DNA of 64,000 nucleotides from Makana sp044442725 (GCA_044442725.1 JBISJR010000001.1:124001-188000); one strand, 5' to 3'. Shown: positions 28,921-37,835, counted from the stretch's first letter. The notes: generated by a model not told the origin, from the letters alone. Program-made: numbers and translations.

Positions 28921-29697
28921 TTATTCAAACAAAATTTTAGTACCATATGATTTTCCTTTAAAAATATTCAATAATTTATCATATCTATAAAAACTACAAA
29001 TTTCGATATTTTTTTTAAGAATTTTTGATGCTTTAATTGCAGATTTAACTTTAACAATCATACCATTATCAATAATTCCTTTAAATATTAATTTTTCTGC
29101 TTCTTTGCATGTAATTTTATTAATTCTTTTTCCTTTTCCATCAAATATATAACTAACATCTGAAATAAAAATTAAATCAGCATTTAAATATTCAGCTATT
29201 GAAGTTGCTACTTCATCAGAATTAACATTCATTATATTTCCATAATTATCAATTCCAATAGAATTTATTATTGGTAAATAATTATTTTCAATTAACATTT
29301 TTAATAAATTTGATTTTTTTGTAAAGATATTGCCTACATTACCAATTTTATTATTTTTATAATAAACATTTGATATATCACCATCTCCAATACATAAACC
29401 CAAAGATTTATAAATTTTAAATTTTTTTGCCCAAGATAATAAAATTTTATTTACAGTTTCAACAGCAGCTGTAACGATTGTAATTTGATCTTTTGGTGTT
29501 ATTCTTAAACCATTTATTTTTTTAATTGGAATATAAAGTTTTTTCATTAAATTATCTATTAAAAATCCACCACCATGTATTAAAATCAAAGGTCTTTTAT
29601 TATTATAAATATTTTTGCTTATTGCATTAAATAAATTATCTAAAGATTTTTTGCTATCTAGAAGTACACCACCTATTTTTATTATTAATGGATTCAT
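28921..29697 (-). CDS. argB: Acetylglutamate kinase
   Basis: ArgB phosphorylates N-acetylglutamate, the second step of ornithine/arginine synthesis. Its 258 residues equal E. coli. The glycine-rich nucleotide loop IKIGGVLLD is at residues 6-14, LIHGGGFLIDNLMKK near 38-52 binds substrate, and LISDV-type (LIFISDVSYIFDGKGKRI) and DGMIVKVKSAIKAS blocks complete the active site. With argH 77 nt downstream it forms a small arg operon, which implies that arginine supply to the host is a retained task. Confidence 0.96.
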   Translation of the reverse strand: MNPLIIKIGGVLLDSKKSLDNLFNAISKNIYNNKRPLILIHGGGFLIDNLMKKLYIPIKKINGLRITPKDQITIVTAAVETVNKILLSWAKKFKIYKSLGLCIGDGDISNVYYKNNKIGNVGNIFTKKSNLLKMLIENNYLPIINSIGIDNYGNIMNVNSDEVATSIAEYLNADLIFISDVSYIFDGKGKRINKITCKEAEKLIFKGIIDNGMIVKVKSAIKASKILKKNIEICSFYRYDKLLNIFKGKSYGTKILFE

Positions 29698-30320
29698 TTT
29701 ATTTTATTATCACAATATATATTTAATTTTTTAAATTATTTAAATTAAAATAATTTATATTATTTTGATAAATCAATTTTTAAATTAATTAAATTAATAT
29801 TTTAAATATTTTAAATATATTAATTTTAATTATAAACTTAAATTTATAGTTATTATAAATTAATAATATATCTATAATTTAACTAAATTAAATTTTTTAT
29901 AAATAATAATAAATATATTAAATAAAATTTAATATCTTGTAAGAAATAAAATTTATTTTAAAAAATTTAATATTTAAATTAAATATTAAATTTTTAAAAT
30001 TTATAATTTTATTATAATTAAATTATTATTTTAATATAAATATTAAATGATATTTAATATTTTAAATATACAATTTTTAAAATTAAAGTTTTTTTTTATT
30101 TATAAAATAAATAGATTATTAAAAAATAATAAATTTAAATATTTATTTAAAAATTAAATAATTAAATATTAATTAATAATATTTAATTATATTATATAAT
30201 ATATATATTTTTATTTATAAATAAATATAAATTTAATTATATTTATATTATTTATTTTAAATTTTAAATTTAATTATTATTTTAATATATAAATATTAAT
30301 TTTTTAAATTAATATTTATA
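29698..30320. other. 623-bp gene-free stretch between argB and secA
   Basis: No open frame or recognisable gene remnant. It holds several A/T hairpins: a near-perfect 35-bp dyad at 29961-29995 (17-bp arms, one central base), a 10-bp hairpin near 30033-30055 and an 11-bp one near 30161-30190. These lie downstream of secA and upstream of argB on the same strand, so at least one probably ends the secA transcript. argC would lie here in E. coli order, but no trace is visible. Confidence 0.6.
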
Positions 30321-32810
30321 TTAAATATGAAAATTACTTATTATACTGATTACTTCATATTTTAATGATTCTATCATATACTTAAACATTATAAAAGATT
30401 CTTTTTTATATTCTTGTTTTGGATTTTTTTGAGCATATATACGAAGATTTATACCTTGTTTTAAATAATCAACAGAGTATAGATACTCTTTCCAAAATTC
30501 ATCAATTGAATTTAACAATACATTTTTTTCAAAAATTTTTATTTTTTTATTACCAATTAGTTTATTTAATTTATTATAATTATGAATTAATTTATAAATT
30601 ATTTTTTTTTTTAAATTTTCTTTTTCAACATTTTTAATATTGTAAATTTTTAGTTCATTTAAATTTAGTTTAATATTAAAATCATTTTTTAAACAATTTA
30701 AAAATTTATTTTTATTTAAAAAACTATTAAATTTACAATTAATAATGTATTTATTAATTAATTTGCTAACTACATCCAATCTAATATGTTTAATAACATT
30801 ACTTATATCTTTAGATTCAAGAAATTTTTTTCTTTCATTATATATTAATAATCTTTGATAATTAATTATATCATCATAATCTAAAAGATTTTTTCTTATA
30901 TTAAAATTTCTATTTTCTATTTTACTTTGAGAATTTTTAATAAATTTATTAATAAAAGGATGTTCTATTAATTTTCCTAATTTTATATTTAATTTTTTAA
31001 TAATTTTATAAATATTTTTAGAAGCAAAAATTCTTATTAATGAATCTTCCATTGATAAATAAAAACGAGATGATCCATAATCACCTTGTCTACCAGATCT
31101 TCCTCTTAACTGATTATCTATTCTACGAGATTCATGATGTTCAGTTCCTATTACATGCAAACCACCAGATTTTAAAACTAAATTATTTCTAAACTTCCAT
31201 TTTTTTTTTAAAAAAATATTTTTTATTTTATTATTTTTATTTAATATTAAATTTGTTTCATTTATACCTCCTAGTAAAATATCAGTACCTCTTCCAGCCA
31301 TATTAGTAGCTATTGTTACTGATCCAGGCATTCCAGCTTTAGATATTATTTCTGCTTCTTTAGAATGAAATTTTGCATTTAATATTTTATGTTTTATACC
31401 AATTTTTTTAAGTTCATTTGAAATTAATTCTGATTTTTCAATAGAAATTGTTCCTACTAATACTGGTTGTTTTCTTTTTTTGCAAGATTTTATATCATTA
31501 ATAATTGCTTTAATTTTTTCCTTTTCTGTTAAAAAAAATAAATCTAGAAAATCTTTACGTATTATTGGTTTATTTGTTGGAATAACAATAGTATTTAATT
31601 TATAAATATTTTTAAATTCAAATGATTCTGTTTTAGCTGTTCCTGTCATTCCAGATAATTTTTTATATAAACGAAAATAATTTTGAAAAGTAATTGAAGA
31701 TAAATTTTTATTTTCTTTTTGTATATTAACTTTTTCTTTTGCTTCTATTGCTTGATGTAAACCATTAGACCATCTTTGATCATTCATAATTCTTCCAGTA
31801 TTTTCATTAATTATTACAATTTTACCTTTTTTAATTATGTAATCTATATTTTTATTAAATAAAATATGAGCTCTTAAAGATGATATAATATGATTTATTA
31901 AATAAATATTTGAATTAGAATATAAAAATTCTTTTTTTTTAATTATTTTTTTTTTAACTAAAATATTTTCAATTAAAATTAATCCTTTTTCATTTAAAAT
32001 TACTTGTTTTAATTTTTCGTCTACATTATAATAATTTTTATTATTATTTAATTCTTTTTTACTCTCTTTAATAATATTGTTAATAATTTTATCAATTATT
32101 ATATATATATCAGATCTATCTTCTTCATTACCTGATATTACAAGTGGTATTCTTGATTCATCTATTAAAATAGAATCAATTTCATCTAATAATGCAAAAT
32201 TTAATTTTCTTTGAACTCTATCTTCTTTTTTGAATACCATATTATCTTTAAGATAATCAAAACCATATTCATTATTTGTACCATATGTAATATCAGCAGA
32301 ATAAGCTAAACGTTTTTCATTTAATGTCATTCCATTTAAATTATTTTTTACAGTTAAATTTAAAAATTCAAATAATTTTTTATTTTTTTCTGAATCACGA
32401 CGTGCCAAATAATCATTTACTGTTACTATATGAACTCCTTTTCCTTTTAAAGCATTAAGATAAGCTGGTAAAGTAGCTGTTAAAGTTTTACCTTCTCCAG
32501 TATACATTTCTGCTATACAATTTTTGTTAAGAACTATACCTCCTATTAATTGCACATCAAAATGACGCATGTTAAGTAATCTTTTACTAGCTTCTCTTAC
32601 AACTGCAAAAGCTTCAGGTAATATTTCATCTAAACTTTCACCATTTTTAATTCTATTTTTAAATTCTTTTGTTTTATATGAAAGATTTGAATTACTTAAA
32701 ATTTTTATTTTATTTTCTAAATTATTAATTGATAAAACTATTTTTTTAACATTTTTAATAAATCTATCATTATAACTACCAAAAATTTTATTAATTATTT
32801 TTTTAAACAT
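30321..32810 (-). CDS. secA: Protein translocase ATPase SecA, lacking the C-terminal tail
   Basis: SecA drives preproteins through SecYEG. It has 829 residues against 901 in E. coli. DEAD motor motifs are intact: MYTGEGKTLTATLPAYLNA near 102-120, LLDEIDSILIDESRIPL near 205-221, TIATNMAGRGTDI near 500 and the RIDNQLRGRSGRQGD block near 565-580. The sequence ends just after the helical scaffold at YMIESLKYEVISIISNFHI. The flexible linker and the cysteine-rich zinc motif that bind SecB and phospholipid are absent, so export should be SecB-independent. secY is at 39456. Confidence 0.96.
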   Translation of the reverse strand: MFKKIINKIFGSYNDRFIKNVKKIVLSINNLENKIKILSNSNLSYKTKEFKNRIKNGESLDEILPEAFAVVREASKRLLNMRHFDVQLIGGIVLNKNCIAEMYTGEGKTLTATLPAYLNALKGKGVHIVTVNDYLARRDSEKNKKLFEFLNLTVKNNLNGMTLNEKRLAYSADITYGTNNEYGFDYLKDNMVFKKEDRVQRKLNFALLDEIDSILIDESRIPLVISGNEEDRSDIYIIIDKIINNIIKESKKELNNNKNYYNVDEKLKQVILNEKGLILIENILVKKKIIKKKEFLYSNSNIYLINHIISSLRAHILFNKNIDYIIKKGKIVIINENTGRIMNDQRWSNGLHQAIEAKEKVNIQKENKNLSSITFQNYFRLYKKLSGMTGTAKTESFEFKNIYKLNTIVIPTNKPIIRKDFLDLFFLTEKEKIKAIINDIKSCKKRKQPVLVGTISIEKSELISNELKKIGIKHKILNAKFHSKEAEIISKAGMPGSVTIATNMAGRGTDILLGGINETNLILNKNNKIKNIFLKKKWKFRNNLVLKSGGLHVIGTEHHESRRIDNQLRGRSGRQGDYGSSRFYLSMEDSLIRIFASKNIYKIIKKLNIKLGKLIEHPFINKFIKNSQSKIENRNFNIRKNLLDYDDIINYQRLLIYNERKKFLESKDISNVIKHIRLDVVSKLINKYIINCKFNSFLNKNKFLNCLKNDFNIKLNLNELKIYNIKNVEKENLKKKIIYKLIHNYNKLNKLIGNKKIKIFEKNVLLNSIDEFWKEYLYSVDYLKQGINLRIYAQKNPKQEYKKESFIMFKYMIESLKYEVISIISNFHI

Positions 32811-32865
32811 AGAATTAAAATTCTCTTAAAATAATTTTTATTAAATATAAAATAATTTATTTAAA

Positions 32866-32934
32866 TATTATAAATTATAATAAATTATTATAATTAAAAT
32901 AATATTTTAATTATAATAATTTATTATAATTTAT
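32866..32934. repeat. 69-bp near-perfect palindrome in the secA / DUF721-like divergent region
   Basis: Arms of 34 bp (32866-32899 and 32901-32934) are perfectly complementary around a single central base at 32900. It lies between the divergent starts of secA (32810) and the ORF at 32953, so it cannot be a terminator of either gene. It may be a scar, an operator-like site, or a hairpin shared by both leaders. Confidence 0.7.
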
Positions 32935-32952
32935 AAAAATTACTTTAAAAAT

Positions 32953-33279
32953 ATGAAAAAAAAACCTATTTTAATTAATAAATTTTTATTTAATTATAAA
33001 AATAAAAAAATAATTTATTTAAATAAATTTATAAAACAGTCTTTAATCATATTTAAAATTAATTTTATTTTTAAAAATAATTTACCTGTTTATATTCATA
33101 AATTATTTAAAGTTTTAAATATCTATAAAGGAATTATTATAATAGAAATTTTTAACTACAAATGCAGAACTATAATTTTAAAAAAACAATCTATATTGTT
33201 ATCTATATTAAAATATAATATAGAAAAAAATATTTTTTATATTAAAATTAAAACAAATTTTAATTTAATTAAAAAATAA
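32953..33279 (+). CDS. Small basic protein, possible DUF721/DciA-type helicase loader
   Basis: A 108-residue basic ORF with no certain assignment. Residues about 55-100 read HKLFKVLNIYKGIIIIEI, then CRTIILKKQSILLSILKY and FYIKIKTN. This fits the DUF721 pattern in which a proline and helix are followed by xxVxxLRDGxLxLxVxxxAWAxxLRxxxxxLLxxL and a final IxIxV strand. DciA/DUF721 proteins assist DnaB loading in bacteria lacking DnaC or DnaI. From memory, DUF721 genes occur between lpxC and secA in pseudomonads, which matches this spot. It is on the strand opposite secA and has no SecM arrest motif, so it is not SecM. The function is inferred from pattern only. Confidence 0.45.
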   Translation: MKKKPILINKFLFNYKNKKIIYLNKFIKQSLIIFKINFIFKNNLPVYIHKLFKVLNIYKGIIIIEIFNYKCRTIILKKQSILLSILKYNIEKNIFYIKIKTNFNLIKK

Positions 33280-33408
33280 TAAATAAAATAATAAATTATA
33301 AATATATTATTAATATAATAAATATTTAAAAAAAAATAATTTTAAATTTTAATTAAAAATAATATTAAATATTTTTAATAATTAAATTTTTAAAATAAAT
33401 TAATAATA

Positions 33409-34350
33409 TTATATTTTTTCAACAACTCTTAAAATTGAACTTCTACATCTTGAATTTTTTAAAATTTCTTTTTTAGAAGGTTTAATTTTTGATATTTTTT
33501 TTAATTTTATTTTATTATTTTTTTTTATTTTTACTTTATTTTTATTTTTTATAATTAAATATTTATTATTATTTTTTTTTGAAAATTTATTAATAAAATT
33601 TTTTATTAATCTATGCTCTATAGAATGGAAACTTATTATTGATAATCTACCTCCTGTATCTAAAATTTTTATTATTTTATTAAGAGATTTAGATATTTCT
33701 TCTATCTCATTATTAATGTGAATTCTTATAGCTTGAAAACTTTTAGTTGATGGATTTATAAATCTATTTTTAAAAATAATAGCTTTAGAAATTATTTTTG
33801 ATAATTCTATTGTATCTTTTAATGGTTTTATTTTTTTTTTATACATAATATATTTTGATATTTTTTTATAAAATTTTTCTTCTCCATATGTTTTAAGAAC
33901 ATATTCAATATCTTTTATTTTAGTTTTTAATAACCATTCATATGCTGATTGACCACAAGTATTATTCATTCTCATATCTAAAGGTCCTTTATTCATAAAA
34001 GAAAATCCACGTTTTGGATTATCTAATTGTGCAGATGACATACCCAAATCAAATAATATACCATTTATTTTACCAATTAGATTTAATTTAGATATAAAAT
34101 AATATATTTTAGAAAAATTTCCATGTATTATTTTAAATCTTTTATCTTTTATTAATAAAGCCTCTTTTATTGAATATGGATCCCTATCAATAGATAAAAG
34201 ACTTCCATATTTATTTAATTTTGATAAAATCATACGAGAATGACCACCATTACCAAATGTACTATCTATATAAATTCCATTTGGTTTTATTTTTAAACTT
34301 TTAATTGATTCTTTTAATAAAACACTTTTATGTAAATATTTTTTATACAT
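33409..34350 (-). CDS. rsmH: 16S rRNA (cytosine1402-N4)-methyltransferase
   Basis: RsmH (MraW) methylates N4 of C1402 in the ribosomal P site. It has 313 residues, like E. coli. HKSVLLKESIKSL begins the protein, the SAM motif DSTFGNGGHSRMIL is near 31-44, and GILFDLGMSSAQLDNPKRGF near 100-120 and FHSIEHRLIKNF near 245 are typical. In E. coli it opens the dcw cluster after mraZ. Here neither mraZ nor any of ftsL to lpxC follows; the next same-strand gene is secA. Confidence 0.96.
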   Translation of the reverse strand: MYKKYLHKSVLLKESIKSLKIKPNGIYIDSTFGNGGHSRMILSKLNKYGSLLSIDRDPYSIKEALLIKDKRFKIIHGNFSKIYYFISKLNLIGKINGILFDLGMSSAQLDNPKRGFSFMNKGPLDMRMNNTCGQSAYEWLLKTKIKDIEYVLKTYGEEKFYKKISKYIMYKKKIKPLKDTIELSKIISKAIIFKNRFINPSTKSFQAIRIHINNEIEEISKSLNKIIKILDTGGRLSIISFHSIEHRLIKNFINKFSKKNNNKYLIIKNKNKVKIKKNNKIKLKKISKIKPSKKEILKNSRCRSSILRVVEKI

Positions 34351-34404
34351 ATTTTAAAAAAAATATTTTATATTAATAATTAATATTGTTTTAATAAATT
34401 AATA

Positions 34405-34440
34405 AAATTATTTATTTTAATTATTTAAAATAAATAATTT
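34405..34440. terminator. 15-bp hairpin between rsmD and rsmH
   Basis: Arms at 34405-34419 and 34426-34440 are perfectly complementary with a 6-nt loop. It lies in the 280-nt gap after the rsmD stop and before the rsmH start on the minus strand. A rsmD terminator is the simplest reading; in pure A/T DNA a hairpin this long is suggestive, not conclusive. Confidence 0.4.
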
Positions 34441-34630
34441 CAATATTAAAAATAAATTATTTGTATTTAAAATAATAAATTAACTTTAATATTAAATATA
34501 TATAATTTATTATTTTTTTTTAAAAAATAAATATTTTAAATTAGTATTTAATTAATTAAATATTAATAATAATAATATTATTATATTTAAAAATATATTA
34601 AAAAATATTATTAATGTTTTATTAAAAATA

Positions 34631-35206
34631 TTAAATATCATTTATTTTAAAATAATCACATTTATATAATAAATATAAAGTCTGTCCTGTTATTTTCTTT
34701 TTATATATAAACCAATTATTAGGAACAAAACTATATAAATTTTCTTTTTCAGATTCAATATATATAAATGAATCATAATTAACCCAGTAATTTTTAATTA
34801 ATAAATAAATTGTTTTAAAAATCATATCTTTATTAAAAGGTGGATCTATATATACTATATCATATATATTTCCTTTTTTTTTAAGCCATTTTATTGAATT
34901 TGTATTAATTATTTTTGCATTATTTATGTTAAATCTTTTTAAATTTTTTTTTAATTCTAAAGTTGTTTTTTTATTTTTTTCTAAAAATGTAACATTATTA
35001 CATCCTCTTGAAATAGATTCAAACCCTAGTGACCCACTTCCTGAAAAACAATCTAAACATTTAGATTTATATATTATAGGAGATATCCAATTAAATAGTG
35101 TTTTTTTAATAATATTTTTTGTTGGTCTTAAGCTAGATTTAAAAGTAAATATTATTTTTTTGTTTTTTAAATATCCTCCTAAAATAAAAATATTAATTTT
35201 ATACAT
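34631..35206 (-). CDS. rsmD: 16S rRNA (guanine966-N2)-methyltransferase
   Basis: RsmD methylates G966 of 16S rRNA. It has 191 residues (E. coli 198). SSLRPTKNIIKKTLFNWISP is near 22-41, the SAM-binding DCFSGSGSLGFESISRG near 48-64 and the catalytic DIVYIDPPFNKD near 113-124. In E. coli rsmD is divergent from ftsY-ftsE-ftsX-rpoH. Here it is divergent directly from rpoH. Confidence 0.95.
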   Translation of the reverse strand: MYKINIFILGGYLKNKKIIFTFKSSLRPTKNIIKKTLFNWISPIIYKSKCLDCFSGSGSLGFESISRGCNNVTFLEKNKKTTLELKKNLKRFNINNAKIINTNSIKWLKKKGNIYDIVYIDPPFNKDMIFKTIYLLIKNYWVNYDSFIYIESEKENLYSFVPNNWFIYKKKITGQTLYLLYKCDYFKINDI

Positions 35207-35533
35207 ATTTTATATTTTTAATTTTAATTTAATAAAAAATTGTATTAATTATTTATTTTAATATTTAAATATTAATATATAATTATAAATTTAATTATAA
35301 AAAATTTTTGAAAAATATTATTTTTTAATATATAAGTTATTAATAACTTATATTATTATTTTTTATAATTTTATTTTAATAATTTAAAAATTAATTTAAT
35401 TTTATTATTTATTTTATTTTTTTTAAATTTAAATTTAAATTATAAAATAAATTATTATTAATATAATAAAGTTTATTAAATATTAATTTTTAAATATATT
35501 AAAATATTATTTATTTTTAAAAGGTTATAAATT
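35207..35533. other. 327-bp divergent gap between rsmD and rpoH; ftsY-ftsE-ftsX absent
   Basis: No gene is recognisable. The gap takes the place of ftsY, ftsE and ftsX, which lie between rsmD and rpoH in E. coli. It holds a candidate promoter (35308-35336) and a 24-bp palindrome ATATAAGTTATT/AATAACTTATAT at 35330-35353 overlapping its -10 region. Confidence 0.7.
35308..35336 (+). promoter_or_regulatory. Candidate sigma-70 promoter for rpoH
   Basis: TTGAAA (35308-35313), a 17-nt spacer and TATAAG (35331-35336) match consensus at 5 of 6 positions each. The implied rpoH leader is about 190 nt. Chance matches to -10 boxes are common in DNA this A/T-rich, so the -35 box and spacing carry the weight. 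Confidence 0.35.
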
Positions 35534-36400
35534 TTGGAAAATATAAAAAAAATTAATTATATTAATAATGATAATATAAAATCATATTTTAAAATAGCTA
35601 GTTCTTATCCAATTTTAAATGAAAAAGAAGAAAAAAATTTATCAAAAAAATTTTTTTATAAAGGCGACTTAGAATCTGCTAAAAATTTAATTTTATCTAA
35701 TATAAGATTTGTAATTAATATAACTAAAAGTTATTTAGGATATGGTATTAATCAATATGATCTTATACAAGAAGGAAATATTGGACTAATGAAAGCAGTA
35801 AGAAAATTTAATCCAAATATAGGTGTTCGATTGGTTTCATTTGCAATTCATTGGATTAAAGCAGAAATTAATGAATATGTTATTAGTAATTGGCGTATTG
35901 TCAAAGTAGCTACAACAAAAGCACAAAAAAAATTATTTTTTAATTTACGAAAAAACAAAAAAAATTTAAAATGGTTTAATAAAAATGAAATAAAAATAAT
36001 ATCAAAAAAATTAGATGTTAAAATTAAAGATGTAATAGAAATGGAATCACGTATGTCAGCACAAGATATGCAATTTGATCCAATTTATATAAATTTAGAA
36101 AATAATAATAAATATATAAATTCATTATATCCTACTATTTGTTTTTATGATAAAAAATCTAATTTTGCAAATACTTTAATAAAAGATAAATGTTATAAAA
36201 TAACTTATACTAAAATTAGTATTGCTTTAAATATTTTAGATAAAAGAAGTAAAGATATTATAAAATCAAGATGGTTAAATGATAATAATAAAATAACTTT
36301 AAAAAAATTAGCAAACAAGTATGGAATTTCAGCAGAAAGAATTCGTCAATTAGAAAAAAGCGCAATGAAAAAAATGAAAGAATCAATATTAAATAATTAA
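35534..36400 (+). CDS. rpoH: RNA polymerase heat-shock sigma factor RpoH (sigma-32)
   Basis: RpoH directs transcription of chaperone and protease genes. It has 288 residues (E. coli 284). Region 2 shows YDLIQEGNIGLMKAVRKFNP and LVSFAIHWIKAEINEYV near 75-115. The region C signature QKKLFFNLRK near 130-140 distinguishes RpoH from RpoD. Region 4 ends ISAERIRQLEKSAMKKMKES. The start is TTG at 35534 with AAAAGG about 10 nt upstream; the first in-frame ATG is too far inside. A matching promoter precedes dnaK (62295-62322). Confidence 0.96.
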   Translation: MENIKKINYINNDNIKSYFKIASSYPILNEKEEKNLSKKFFYKGDLESAKNLILSNIRFVINITKSYLGYGINQYDLIQEGNIGLMKAVRKFNPNIGVRLVSFAIHWIKAEINEYVISNWRIVKVATTKAQKKLFFNLRKNKKNLKWFNKNEIKIISKKLDVKIKDVIEMESRMSAQDMQFDPIYINLENNNKYINSLYPTICFYDKKSNFANTLIKDKCYKITYTKISIALNILDKRSKDIIKSRWLNDNNKITLKKLANKYGISAERIRQLEKSAMKKMKESILNN

Positions 36401-36422
36401 ATTTAAAATTTTTTAAATTTAA

Positions 36423-36788
36423 TTATTTAATATTACGATTTATAATTTCAATGTAAGACATTGGAGAATTATCTCCTTTCCTAAATCCACATTTATAAAT
36501 TCTAGTATATCCTCCATTATAATTAATAATACGTGGACCTATTTTATTGAATAATTTATAAACTATTTCATTATTTCTTAATTTCGAAAATATAATTCTT
36601 CTTTTTATTAAACTATATTTTTTTGAAATATTAATTATTGGTTCAATAATTCTTCTAAGTTCTTTTGCCTTATTTAAAGTTGTTTTAATTATTTCATTTT
36701 TTATTAAAGAATTTGACATATTTCTAAACATAGCATTTCTATGACTAGTATTTATATTTAACTTTCTTCCTTTTTTTAAATGTCTCAT
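36423..36788 (-). CDS. rplQ: 50S ribosomal protein L17
   Basis: L17 has 121 residues (E. coli 127; the C-terminal tail is shortened). MRHLKKGRKLNINTSHRNAM at the N-terminus and ELRRIIEPIINIS near 43-55 are diagnostic. It is the last gene of the alpha operon, 35 nt after rpoA, and is convergent with rpoH, whose stop is 22 nt away. Confidence 0.97.
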   Translation of the reverse strand: MRHLKKGRKLNINTSHRNAMFRNMSNSLIKNEIIKTTLNKAKELRRIIEPIINISKKYSLIKRRIIFSKLRNNEIVYKLFNKIGPRIINYNGGYTRIYKCGFRKGDNSPMSYIEIINRNIK

Positions 36789-36823
36789 TTTATATTATCC
36801 TTATTTAAAATTTTTAAAAATAA

Positions 36824-37810
36824 TTATTTTTTTTTAATTAAATTAATTGACCAATTATTTAAAATCATTCCTAATGATAAACCACGAGATAAAAGAACGT
36901 TTTTAATTTCAGTAATTGATTTTTTTCCTAAATTTGGTGTTTTTAAAAGATCTTTTTCTTTACGTTGTACTAATTCACCTATATATCTAATAGATTCTGC
37001 TTTTAAACAATTAGAGGATCTTACTGTAAGTTCTAAATCATCAACTAATTTAAGAAGTATAGGATCAAATTTTGGTTTTTTTTCTTTTAATTTGTTGTTA
37101 TGTATATCATTTAAGTATATAAAATATTTTAATTGATTAGATAATATTGTTGCAGCTGTTCTTATAGCTTTTTCAGGTTTAATTGTGCCATTTGTTTCTA
37201 TTTCAATAATAAGTTTATCTAAATCAGTTCTTTTTTCTACACGTGTTTGTTCTACATTATACGATATACGTTCTATAGGATTATAACATGCATCTATAAG
37301 AATTCTACCTATATGACGATTTTCTTTTATTTTTATTCTACTGTAAGCAGGTATATATCCTATACCTTTTTGAACTTTTATTTTCATATTAATTGATGAA
37401 TCTTCATTAGTCATGTTACATATAACATGTTCAGGATTTATTATTTTTACATTATGATCATGAATAATATCAGATGCTAGAACTTTAATAATTCCATATT
37501 TTTTTAATGTTAAATTGACACTATTTTTATTATATATTTTTACTGATAATTTTTTTAAATTTAAAATAATTTCTAAAATATCTTCTTTTATACCTTTTTT
37601 CGTACTATATTCATGTAATACTCCATCAATTTCAACTTCTGTAACTGCACATCCTGGTATTGATGATAAAAGAATTCTACGTAATGCATTACCTAATGTA
37701 TGTCCAAATCCTCGTTCTAATGGTTCTAATATTACTTTTGAATGTGTTGAGCTAAATTTTTCTATATCTACTATTTTTGGTTTTACAATTTCTTGATTAT
37801 ATGTATTCAT
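36824..37810 (-). CDS. rpoA: RNA polymerase alpha subunit
   Basis: Alpha dimerises to nucleate RNA polymerase assembly. It has 328 residues (E. coli 329). The N-terminal domain carries LEPLERGFGHTLGNALRRIL near 32-51 and GVLHEYSTKKGIKED near 63-77. The C-terminal domain has LTVRSSNCLKAESI near 260-273, keeping the Arg that contacts UP elements and activators, then TPNLGKKSITEIKNVL. An intact alpha-CTD is consistent with UP-element use in this A/T-rich genome. Confidence 0.98.
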   Translation of the reverse strand: MNTYNQEIVKPKIVDIEKFSSTHSKVILEPLERGFGHTLGNALRRILLSSIPGCAVTEVEIDGVLHEYSTKKGIKEDILEIILNLKKLSVKIYNKNSVNLTLKKYGIIKVLASDIIHDHNVKIINPEHVICNMTNEDSSINMKIKVQKGIGYIPAYSRIKIKENRHIGRILIDACYNPIERISYNVEQTRVEKRTDLDKLIIEIETNGTIKPEKAIRTAATILSNQLKYFIYLNDIHNNKLKEKKPKFDPILLKLVDDLELTVRSSNCLKAESIRYIGELVQRKEKDLLKTPNLGKKSITEIKNVLLSRGLSLGMILNNWSINLIKKK

Positions 37811-37835
37811 TATTTATCACTTATTAATAATTAAT

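Noticed and set aside
30419..30637. 72-codon plus-strand frame inside secA
   Set aside because: Antisense shadow of secA; low-complexity Phe/Leu/Tyr composition expected from reading A/T-rich code backwards.
32953..33279. SecM, the secA translational regulator, as identity for the 108-codon ORF
   Set aside because: It is on the strand opposite secA, has no signal peptide and lacks the FxxxxWIxxxxGIRAGP arrest motif.
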